Assembly: GCA_963693305.1 (NCBI GenBank)
Contig: OY855909.1
Span: 4,700,241 to 4,764,240, forward strand
DNA length: 64,000 nucleotides
From: Meandrina meandrites
Taxonomy: Eukaryota; Cnidaria; Anthozoa; Scleractinia; Meandrinidae
Reading direction: 5' to 3'
In this document: positions 56,581 to 63,868 of the stretch, one piece after another
Position numbering within the stretch: position 1 is the first letter of the stretch
Layout: every line of letters begins with the position of its first letter
Translations under genes and position numbers: made by a program
Notes under the pieces: model-generated
What the model saw: the letters and a program-made list of their open reading frames with translations, nothing else
Databases searched by the model: none
Told to the model about the DNA's origin: nothing

Positions 56581-58344
56581 ATGGATAATGAATGGACCGG
56601 TGGTGGAGGATGGTTGAATGCTTATTCGAGGCAGCAAAGAACCAAAAGTGCAGCGAAAGCTGATGCAGCAAAAGACAAGGCCCCTCAGCCTTCACAGCAC
56701 AGCAGCGCATTTGCGCTTCTTAAATGGATTCAGACACCAGAAGCTAACAGCATTGCCAAAGTAGCAGAACAAAAGGCATGGAAAACTTTTAATGCAAAAT
56801 ACCCGAATGCTGATAAATCAAAGTTTGAGCCACAGACCGATTTTGCCAAAGACCACACAGCAACCTCAGAAATTTATTTCAAAGCAGGGCCAGGCAATTT
56901 GATAAACGTTTTTGGTTCAGACAGCAAATATTGGAGCCCGGAAATGAAAAGTGCGCTGGGTGTTGGCCAATCATCAGAAGGGTTTCCACAACAGCTGACA
57001 CCAAGTGGATTAAAAGGAGACTCTTTGCCCATCCCTGCTGTTGGCTTTCACAATTCCGCCCAAAGTTTGAAAAAAATATTTAATGACCAACTGAAAATTT
57101 ACGTAACACCGGACCAGTATTTCACAACAAAGTTCAGAGAGGTATTTCAAAAAACCAAACTCACCCACCATTCAGGGAAAGAGTCAAAAACATGGCTAGC
57201 CGGCCCAAATATGAGATATTGGCCACAGCAGCTGAATTTTGCTGTCTGGTGTGCGACAACGGGCTGTGGTATAAGTCGCGAAATTTTTGATAACAACTAT
57301 GCTATGCCAGAGAATGTGCGAGCTTTTTACAAGTTCCATATATATTTTACTGTCAGGCGAATATTGTTTCAGATGGGGGGAATACAAAGCATAAGCGCTT
57401 TGCCAGGCGACCCAACTTTTGACCAGATTAACAACAAATACGACGTGGCTTCATACAAAAGAATATGCAATGAGTTTGGAGTCGACCCGTCAAGCGATTT
57501 TCGTTTTACAAGAGGCGAAAACCACGGCCTGGGAAGCGTTTACATCTATGTGTCATACGTTGGACCGTCTAAAGAAGAGGGAGACATTTACCCCGGGGGA
57601 TCAAAAAAGTTCTCAGACGAAGGTGGATCAGGCTCAAAAGGTAACTTGATTTATTATATCGAGCCAGATGACGCTGCCTACGGACAGGCAGACTGGTTTT
57701 GTCCAAATGTAGCAGAAGGTCTAACGCAGGCGGGTTTGTCGCGAATAAACCAGTCGATAGAGGCGTTCGTTTACTGTGTTTTGGGTTCACAGGTGAACGT
57801 TAGAAGTAGCATACTTGGGTCAGGAGGGCGCGCAAAGGAAGCGCAAAGTGAGTTCCTTGTGCTAGTGGAAGACTCAATAAGGCAACCGGATCTGGCAAAG
57901 TCAGTTCAAAGGTACCAACTTGCTGTAGATGAGGCTAAGGTAAGGCTTAACTTTGCTGTGTGTCCAGGTGCATGGCTGATGCCTGCGCGGATGGTAATAA
58001 ATACTGGAAGTGTTATTGGTTACAACAACCAGCTAAAACAAGCTATACCAGGTATGAAGCTAGGGGTTAACGACGAAGTAAATAAGAGCACAAAAAAAGC
58101 AGCGCTAAAGCTGATGGCAGGAGGACCAACAAAGATAAACCCACCAAACAGCCACCCCTCAAACCCAATACACAAGCAAGCAACGCAGCCTGAAAAAAAT
58201 AGGCCCGAGACTGAAGAACAAACACCTCAGCCTGATGAGCCAGTAAAAGATGTAGGTGGCACTGAAACACACAAAAATAACAAAGCAGCTATTGCTATTG
58301 CCGCGGTAGGTGTTGCGGCTTTGATTTACGCTTTTATGCGTTAA
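56581..58344 (+). CDS. Large viral protein with C-terminal membrane anchor
   Basis: The product is 587 residues, the largest of the region. It starts MDNEWTGGGGWLNAYSRQQR, has a long mixed alpha/beta body without a motif I recognise, a Pro/Gln-rich linker (about 515-565) and a hydrophobic tail AAIAIAAVGVAALIYAFM, typical of tail-anchored proteins. It is divergent from the minor-capsid gene (34 bp between ATGs) and convergent with the coiled-coil gene; their stop codons overlap by 4 bp. A virion structural protein anchored in a membrane is the likely role. Confidence 0.55.
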   Translation: MDNEWTGGGGWLNAYSRQQRTKSAAKADAAKDKAPQPSQHSSAFALLKWIQTPEANSIAKVAEQKAWKTFNAKYPNADKSKFEPQTDFAKDHTATSEIYFKAGPGNLINVFGSDSKYWSPEMKSALGVGQSSEGFPQQLTPSGLKGDSLPIPAVGFHNSAQSLKKIFNDQLKIYVTPDQYFTTKFREVFQKTKLTHHSGKESKTWLAGPNMRYWPQQLNFAVWCATTGCGISREIFDNNYAMPENVRAFYKFHIYFTVRRILFQMGGIQSISALPGDPTFDQINNKYDVASYKRICNEFGVDPSSDFRFTRGENHGLGSVYIYVSYVGPSKEEGDIYPGGSKKFSDEGGSGSKGNLIYYIEPDDAAYGQADWFCPNVAEGLTQAGLSRINQSIEAFVYCVLGSQVNVRSSILGSGGRAKEAQSEFLVLVEDSIRQPDLAKSVQRYQLAVDEAKVRLNFAVCPGAWLMPARMVINTGSVIGYNNQLKQAIPGMKLGVNDEVNKSTKKAALKLMAGGPTKINPPNSHPSNPIHKQATQPEKNRPETEEQTPQPDEPVKDVGGTETHKNNKAAIAIAAVGVAALIYAFMR

Positions 58345-59726
58345 CGCCGCTTCTTTATGTATTTTTCAACAAGAAAGGCAACCACAGCCAAAATAATCAG
58401 CCAGGTGTGCTCAGCAAGAAAACCGATAGCTTGACCGGCGGCTTTGAAAAGAAAGCTCACAATTGAGCCAATAAGACCTGGCAGAATTGATGCAAGCTTT
58501 GAGCCAATATCTTTCAGACCTTTTCCCAACGCTTTACCGGTGGCTCTCAAAGCGTTTGTAATAGCCCCAATGACTGCACCAATTGTGACCCCGGCAGCAA
58601 GAACGATAGCCGTAACGGTCACACCATATTTTTTAAATATCTCCTTTACCCTCTCACGAAGTGGAAGCGCTCTTTCTCTTTCATCAATCTGCGTTTGCAA
58701 ACGAGCAAGCTCCTCTTGTCTTTCCGCTACTCTTCCTTCGGCGGCTTGTTTATCAGAAGGTGATGTGTTTTCATCGTCGATAACTGCCTGATCTTCCTCA
58801 TTTTGGCGCTGCAGTTCTGCTTCTTGTTCTTTCAGATCATCCAACGTTCTTGTGTCGTTGAGCCTCGCTTCCATTGTGTTTCTTTCGCTCTCTTTGGCGG
58901 TTATTTTTGCTCTAAGTTGGTCGACACTTTTTTGTGCTTTAGCTTTGGTTTTTGCTTGTTTCTCCAGAGCCGCCACCTCTGTTTTTGCGTTTTCAAAATC
59001 ATTTTGAAGATTTTTTTTCAGTTGCTGCAGTCTCCGCAGTTCTGATTCACTTTCAACGTTTGACCCCTGTTGTTCAATACTGGCTTGAGTTCGCTCAATT
59101 CTTATTCTAAGATCTTGCACTTCTTGGGCGGCTTTTTCTCTTTCAGAGGCGAGTTTTTCTGCATCTCTGAGTTCTTTTTCAGCTTCTCTTAATCTCTGCC
59201 GGTTTTCTCTTATTTCATCATTGTCTTGAGCAATCAGAGATTCAGCTTCTGGACCAAGGGATGTTTTGAACTTTTCTGTAAAACTTTTTAAAAGACTTTC
59301 CCCATCTTTTTTGAAAATTTCACTCTCACCACCCCTTGGTCCAATTGTAACGATTTTATTATAATTGGCAGGCTTTTTGCCGAAACTTATTGGGGGTATT
59401 TTTGCAAAGTTAACTTTTGGAAACTTACTTTTAATAAAATTTTTTGCTCTTTCAATAAGAGCTGGTTTTTCATCTTGATGAATAAAGCCACTCAACAAAG
59501 GTATATCTTCATCAAATGATGTTTCTGGAAGCCCGCTCAGTTCGTGCAATTCAATTTGTTCACCAGAGCGTGTGGATTCAGCGTTAGGAGAAAATTGATG
59601 AGTTATGTCGATTTCTTGTTCAGCATCATCATCATTAACATAGACATTGTTGTCATCATCATCATCATGGTCAATATCGTGATCAAGACCTTTTTGATCA
59701 ATACCAAAATCGCCAACTCCTGCCAT
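58341..59726 (-). CDS. Coiled-coil protein with C-terminal membrane segments
   Basis: The product is 461 residues. The N-terminus is very acidic (DHDIDHDDDDDNN). Residues about 170-355 form a long heptad-rich coiled coil (LRRLQQLKKNLQNDFENAK and similar). The C-terminus has a hydrophobic helix VTVTAIVLAAGVTIGAVIGA, an amphipathic Gly/Ala/Lys part (ALGKGLKDIGSKLASILPGL) and a final membrane span TWLIILAVVAFLVEKYI followed by KKRR. The combination resembles membrane-fusion or membrane-penetration proteins in general form, but no family is recognised. Confidence 0.55.
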   Translation of the reverse strand: MAGVGDFGIDQKGLDHDIDHDDDDDNNVYVNDDDAEQEIDITHQFSPNAESTRSGEQIELHELSGLPETSFDEDIPLLSGFIHQDEKPALIERAKNFIKSKFPKVNFAKIPPISFGKKPANYNKIVTIGPRGGESEIFKKDGESLLKSFTEKFKTSLGPEAESLIAQDNDEIRENRQRLREAEKELRDAEKLASEREKAAQEVQDLRIRIERTQASIEQQGSNVESESELRRLQQLKKNLQNDFENAKTEVAALEKQAKTKAKAQKSVDQLRAKITAKESERNTMEARLNDTRTLDDLKEQEAELQRQNEEDQAVIDDENTSPSDKQAAEGRVAERQEELARLQTQIDERERALPLRERVKEIFKKYGVTVTAIVLAAGVTIGAVIGAITNALRATGKALGKGLKDIGSKLASILPGLIGSIVSFLFKAAGQAIGFLAEHTWLIILAVVAFLVEKYIKKRR

Positions 59727-59818
59727 CAGAAATTATGTTTCTGTTTAACAAAGTTGATGGAGTTATTTATATTTACAATTGAAATTTTTTAATTGAATAT
59801 TTTATATTCTTTGTAATA

Positions 59819-61072
59819 ATGGACGGTGTACAAGAAAACCTTCGGCCAACACGCAGTGAAAAAACTCTTGGCGCGCTAAGAGCGGAGCGCGCGGTAAAAC
59901 GCATCACTTTCGAGCGCACAGAAGCCAATCCACAGGAAACGCTTTATGTTTCGGTGCCCAAGCTGAATGAAAACGAAGTCATTGTTCCCGGCTCACTTGC
60001 ACTGCGCTTCAACATCGATTTGAGCGGAGGCCATGCCAACAACTTTCTAGTCGACAATGTTGGACGGGCGCTAGTTGACAAACTTGTTGTGAAGTACTCT
60101 GGTACCATACTGCAGGACACTGTTGGTTATGACATTTACAAGATATTCGAGGATCTCTTTCTATCACAGGAGGAGCGCGACAACATGTTGCAAGATGGAA
60201 TCCAGAGTCAGGGCCTCAACAAAATTCGCTCAAACGCGGGTGACAAGCAGACCACAGGCGTCGATTCGGAAAACAAACTGAACGGGATTTACGGATCAAA
60301 ATACAGGATACGACTTGACCACCAGATTTTGAATGACCACGGGACCTTTTACCCACAGGCTCTATTCAACGATCTTGTGTTCGAACTGACACTTGCGCCA
60401 GCTTCTCAGGTTGTCAGAGGCTCCGATAAAACAAAACTGGAATACAAGCTGACAAACATCCAGCTGGAGTACGAGATGATAAGAAGCAAAACACTGGCAG
60501 ATGAAGCCCTCAGCGAGTACACAAATGGAAAAGAATTTGCGTATGACCACATCCAGCGTGACGAAATTGTTACCTTTAAAAAAGGCAGTGACACAAGGCT
60601 GAATCTCAGAGTTAACCCTCAGAGAAGGTCCCTCAAAGGCATCTTGCTACTTTTTGTCGAGCCCTATGTTGCTGGTGCAAGGCAGTCAGAAGCATACTTT
60701 AACCCAGACCTGACAAAAGTCAGTGTCACAGTAAATGGCTCGCCCAACAGGCTGTACAACAACGGACTTGAAGGAATTGATATTTGGGAGGAGGTCAAAC
60801 GCTTCTTTCTCAAAAATGAAAACAAAACACAGCACATGAATGTAACAAAGTTTTATGCAGATAACAAGTTCGGGGTTATGATCGATCTGCGTTCCATGGC
60901 TGATCACTCTATGCACGGAAGCGGCACGCGACTTGTAAACACAAAGGATGGGGTACAGCTGGAGCTCGAGAGGAATGCAAGCGGCTCTGGCAATGTGAAC
61001 TGCCACATTTACGTAATCAGTGATGCGCAGATGAATATATTAAAAAGGCAATTAGAATCTGTTCTGTATTAA
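59819..61072 (+). CDS. Probable double-jelly-roll major capsid protein
   Basis: The product is 417 residues, soluble and beta-rich. Two similar halves are suggested: the first from LNENEVIVPGSLALRFNIDL to VDKLVVKYSGTILQDTVGYD, the second from LNLRVNPQRRSLKGILLLFV to KVSVTVNGSPNRLYNN. Strand spacing and the adjoining packaging ATPase gene are as in Polintons, adintoviruses and virophages. At 417 residues it is shorter than most Polinton capsid proteins and closer to PRD1-type lengths. The start is the ATG after a T/A-rich leader. A palindrome follows the stop codon. Confidence 0.65.
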   Translation: MDGVQENLRPTRSEKTLGALRAERAVKRITFERTEANPQETLYVSVPKLNENEVIVPGSLALRFNIDLSGGHANNFLVDNVGRALVDKLVVKYSGTILQDTVGYDIYKIFEDLFLSQEERDNMLQDGIQSQGLNKIRSNAGDKQTTGVDSENKLNGIYGSKYRIRLDHQILNDHGTFYPQALFNDLVFELTLAPASQVVRGSDKTKLEYKLTNIQLEYEMIRSKTLADEALSEYTNGKEFAYDHIQRDEIVTFKKGSDTRLNLRVNPQRRSLKGILLLFVEPYVAGARQSEAYFNPDLTKVSVTVNGSPNRLYNNGLEGIDIWEEVKRFFLKNENKTQHMNVTKFYADNKFGVMIDLRSMADHSMHGSGTRLVNTKDGVQLELERNASGSGNVNCHIYVISDAQMNILKRQLESVLY

Positions 61073-61075
61073 TAT

Positions 61076-61090
61076 AGCAACTGAGTTGCT
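61076..61090. terminator. Palindrome after the capsid gene
   Basis: AGCAACTGAGTTGCT, 6-bp arms and 3-nt loop, four bases after the capsid stop codon. Same sequence recurs after the ATPase gene. Confidence 0.4.
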
Positions 61091-61094
61091 GAAG

Positions 61095-61694
61095 ATGGAT
61101 CCGAGCAAGATACCCTTTAACGCTCTGATTGTGGGGCCGACAAATTCAGGCAAATCTAAATATGTGGTTGACCAGATCTATGGCCCTTTCCGCGGCAAGT
61201 TTGACTACATTGTGCTTATCTGCCCAACATTCGCGCACAACAAGACCTACCACCGAATTGGTGAAAATGACCAAAGAATGTTTGTGATAATATGCAAGCA
61301 GCATGAGGTTGAAATTTGGTTGAAGGCCGTGAGCTGGCTGTTTGAGGGCACCAACACGCTCATAATCCTAGATGACTGCGCAGCCTCCAAAGATGTAAAA
61401 GGGCGCACAGGCCAGCTGGTGAATCTTGGCTTTTCCGCTCGACATATCGGCATCAGCGTTTGGGTGCTGACCCAGAAGATAACCAGCATAACACCTTCCT
61501 TCCGTGAAAACGTGGCGGCTATCGTTTTATTTTACACTCCCTCAGCCAAAACTACGAAGGCAATATTTGAAGATTACGCCGGCGAACTCTCCCACGATGA
61601 GTACAAAAATCTGATTTCAAAGCTGAAAGAGCGGAAGTTCTCTTATCTCGTGTTCTCGCTTCGCTACCCCTACGGATTATCAGAGGGGTATTAG
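61095..61694 (+). CDS. A32/FtsK-HerA-like genome packaging ATPase
   Basis: The product is 199 residues. Walker A is IVGPTNSGKSKYVV near residue 17 and Walker B is TLIILDDCA near 91, with a sensor-like WVLTQKITSITPSFREN about 30 residues later. This is the compact A32-type ATPase that pumps DNA into double-jelly-roll capsids. The ATG at 61095 is preferred over an upstream TTG. It starts 22 bp after the capsid stop. The stop codon TAG is itself part of a palindrome AGCAACTGAGTTGCT, the same sequence as the one before the gene. Confidence 0.85.
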   Translation: MDPSKIPFNALIVGPTNSGKSKYVVDQIYGPFRGKFDYIVLICPTFAHNKTYHRIGENDQRMFVIICKQHEVEIWLKAVSWLFEGTNTLIILDDCAASKDVKGRTGQLVNLGFSARHIGISVWVLTQKITSITPSFRENVAAIVLFYTPSAKTTKAIFEDYAGELSHDEYKNLISKLKERKFSYLVFSLRYPYGLSEGY

Positions 61695-61707
61695 CAACTG
61701 AGTTGCT
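61693..61707. terminator. Palindrome overlapping the ATPase stop codon
   Basis: An exact second copy of AGCAACTGAGTTGCT that includes two bases of the TAG stop. Confidence 0.4.
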
Positions 61708-61773
61708 ATCCACACCCCAGAGTTTTAAACTTTTTTGAATTAAAAAAATAAAAGTTGTATATAGTATATAAAC

Positions 61774-62349
61774 ATGGGTGAACAAGAGTTCGCAGATGTT
61801 ATAAACCTACTGGAAGCTGAGCCGTCAAGCAGCCCAGCTGATAGTAGCCTTGTGCCACAGTTGATATCCGGACCTAACATTCCTGCCCTTCGTGAGCAGC
61901 TGGCCGTGCTTGTATCAACAGGCAAATCCAAAGAGGCCATCGGAGTGCAATTAACACATGAGCAGTTGAAACGCTTGACTGATAAAGAAGTTGAAAAGTA
62001 CTACAAGAGATATGAAACCTTCGTTGGCAGCAAGACAACCGAAAGCATGGTTGACAACCTGCTTACGCTTGTGACAAGAGGCCTGCAAATGGTTATTGAA
62101 ATAGATGACGTTGATGCAATGAAAAAAGAACTAAAAGAAGACTTCATTATTAACAAAGAAATGACAAATTTTGTTGGCAGTCTCTCTTTGAAATATGGAA
62201 AATTTCTTGCTCCTATTTCTGCTGCTTTGATAACGGCGAAGCACATTGATTTTAATTCGCATTTGGAGAAAAATGACAAAGCAAAATTAGAAGAAATTCC
62301 TGAGCATTCCTCACCAACTACTGAACATTTGCAGACAAATTCTGAATAA
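61774..62349 (+). CDS. Viral hypothetical protein, helical
   Basis: The product is 191 residues, mainly helical, with no clear membrane span. It opens MGEQEFADVINLLEAEPSSS and has LTHEQLKRLTDKEVEKYYKR and VTRGLQMVIEIDDVDAMKKE. Residues near 135-150 (SLSLKYGKFLAPISAALITA) are moderately hydrophobic. TATA-like GTATATAGTATATAAAC stands directly before the ATG. No family recognised; it sits among virion-type genes. Confidence 0.55.
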   Translation: MGEQEFADVINLLEAEPSSSPADSSLVPQLISGPNIPALREQLAVLVSTGKSKEAIGVQLTHEQLKRLTDKEVEKYYKRYETFVGSKTTESMVDNLLTLVTRGLQMVIEIDDVDAMKKELKEDFIINKEMTNFVGSLSLKYGKFLAPISAALITAKHIDFNSHLEKNDKAKLEEIPEHSSPTTEHLQTNSE

Positions 62350-62382
62350 TTGCTTAATAATTTTTTATTTGCTTAACATATA

Positions 62383-62856
62383 ATGTCAACCGAACAATCC
62401 GAGAAGGTCGAAACCCAGCAACAACAGGTCGATATAACACAGCAAGCAACAACTCCAACTCCAACTACAGCCCCTCGCGTAAAAAATCCCAAGCGTGTGG
62501 CTGCTGGCAAAGCGGTTGCTGAAAGAACGCGGCTAGCCCGTGAACAACAGAAAAAAGCCGCAGCTGAGGCTGCTGTCATAATAGCAAACAACAAGGCAAA
62601 GGGTAGAAACTCAGTTGCTGATCCCCCGGTTTCTGAGCCAACACCGACTATTGCAGATGAAACCCTAAAAAGTACCGAAGAAAAAAATAGCAGTCTCAGC
62701 ACCACACAATGGATTGGAGTTGTCGGCATAGTCGTTTCACTGATCGGTATTTATTACAAACGTGAAGAGCTCAAGGCCGCATTCAGCAAAAAAAATACAC
62801 CTGAGCTACAACCTGCTCGCCCGACACAGACCAGAGTTTTAAGTCATATGGATTAA
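62383..62856 (+). CDS. Viral single-span membrane protein with basic N-domain
   Basis: The product is 157 residues. A Gln/Thr/Pro-rich N-terminus leads to a basic Ala-rich helix (PKRVAAGKAVAERTRLAR) that could contact DNA, a flexible stretch, and one membrane span QWIGVVGIVVSLIGIYYK at about 109-126, then a short charged tail. A membrane protein with a DNA-facing basic arm would suit a virus with an internal membrane; this is inference. Confidence 0.55.
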   Translation: MSTEQSEKVETQQQQVDITQQATTPTPTTAPRVKNPKRVAAGKAVAERTRLAREQQKKAAAEAAVIIANNKAKGRNSVADPPVSEPTPTIADETLKSTEEKNSSLSTTQWIGVVGIVVSLIGIYYKREELKAAFSKKNTPELQPARPTQTRVLSHMD

Positions 62857-62882
62857 ATATTTACGAATTAATATTATACCTC

Positions 62883-62897
62883 ATCAACTTTGTTGAT
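62883..62897. promoter_or_regulatory. ATCAACTTTGTTGAT palindrome, copy 1
   Basis: It stands 26 bp after the stop of the 157-residue gene and 10 bp before the ATG of the 52-residue gene. It could end one transcript or start the next. Confidence 0.4.
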
Positions 62898-62907
62898 ACA
62901 ATATATC

Positions 62908-63066
62908 ATGAAGAAAGTTGATATTCCACAAGTTCTTATCTCAACCGCAGCCATTTTTGGGATCGGACTGTTATGGTACGACTTCAATGTGAAGATTTTT
63001 CTTACAGTCCGCGATCTTATGAATGCCACAATATTTGACCCGGACTCAGAAGAGACAAATAATTAA
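62908..63066 (+). CDS. Small viral membrane protein, 52 residues
   Basis: ATG at 62908 opens MKKVDIPQVLISTAAIFGIG with one hydrophobic span to LLWY, then a charged end DPDSEETNN and TAA at 63064. It is preceded by the palindrome ATCAACTTTGTTGAT and an ATATATC leader. Length and topology fit the tiny membrane proteins of membrane-containing double-jelly-roll viruses. Confidence 0.5.
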   Translation: MKKVDIPQVLISTAAIFGIGLLWYDFNVKIFLTVRDLMNATIFDPDSEETNN

Positions 63067-63109
63067 TTTTGATTTAAACTTTTGTTGGTTTTTTTATACT
63101 TACATAATA

Positions 63110-63331
63110 ATGTCAGACAACAAGCTTGTTAAAACAATCACAGACGCTGCTACTATCACTGGTTTAGTCGCCGGCATCGGCTGGGTCGTAAAAAAGGTTG
63201 TGAAAGAGAATTTTACTTCTGACCCCAGCAGCAGTGCTATGAACTATGTGCAGTTCACCGCCGTCATGGCAGGTAGCATTGCGCTCAAACAGTACCTCGA
63301 GGACCAAAAAATCCTTCCCTCCAGCATGTAA
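63110..63331 (+). CDS. Small viral membrane protein, 73 residues
   Basis: Start MSDNKLVKTITD at 63110. An upstream in-frame ATG at 63023 would run through the previous gene, so it is not used. Hydrophobic helices AATITGLVAGIGWVV and YVQFTAVMAGSIALK flank a short polar loop; the end is DQKILPSSM. A GC-rich hairpin GTGGGGCAAGCCCCAC begins one base after the stop codon. Confidence 0.55.
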   Translation: MSDNKLVKTITDAATITGLVAGIGWVVKKVVKENFTSDPSSSAMNYVQFTAVMAGSIALKQYLEDQKILPSSM

Positions 63332-63367
63332 GTGGGGCAAGCCCCACACCCCATCAACTTTGTTGAT
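63332..63367. terminator. GC hairpin plus ATCAACTTTGTTGAT palindrome, copy 2
   Basis: GTGGGGCAAGCCCCAC at about 63332-63347, then the 15-bp palindrome at 63353-63367, directly after the stop of the 73-residue gene. Confidence 0.45.
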
Positions 63368-63408
63368 AAATTATTATTTGAAAAAACTCTGCTCTGTTAT
63401 ATAACACA

Positions 63409-63831
63409 ATGGCAAGTATCGCGATTATGGCTGGTGGGGCTATATTGAATGCTGCTGCTTTTATTGGCGGCAATTATCTTGCAAAGGCACTTGGCGGAGG
63501 TGACGCTGCACTTGATGAAAAAGTACGACATGACAAAGCTCTAGAGGCGTATCAAGCAGCTTATGCCAAATACTCCCGTGACCGCACCAAACTTCTCGAC
63601 TGGATTGCGACTAACACGCAAATAAAAGAGCAGGCCAAACAGAACTTTACTAACACTGACTACGCCTTCAAACTGTACAACCAGGCGCACCCTGACAAAC
63701 AAATGATACCCCCCAAAGAACCCAAGTTCTCAGATTTCTATCAACCAAGCCAGCAGCAGAAAAATGGTGAACTCATGTTCGTGGGTGCCGGGGCTCTTGC
63801 TTTGGGCTACGCTGCCTTTCGTTTCCTTTAA
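63409..63831 (+). CDS. Viral membrane protein, 140 residues
   Basis: A hydrophobic N-terminus (IAIMAGGAILNAAAFIGGNY) and a hydrophobic C-terminus (ELMFVGAGALALGYAAFRFL) enclose a polar helical middle (ALEAYQAAYAKYSRDRTKLL). TATA-like TTATATAAC lies 4 bp before the ATG. No family recognised; topology suggests an integral virion membrane protein. Confidence 0.5.
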   Translation: MASIAIMAGGAILNAAAFIGGNYLAKALGGGDAALDEKVRHDKALEAYQAAYAKYSRDRTKLLDWIATNTQIKEQAKQNFTNTDYAFKLYNQAHPDKQMIPPKEPKFSDFYQPSQQQKNGELMFVGAGALALGYAAFRFL

Positions 63832-63868
63832 ACTTTTTTAATTCCTTACTTATATATTATCAACTTTG

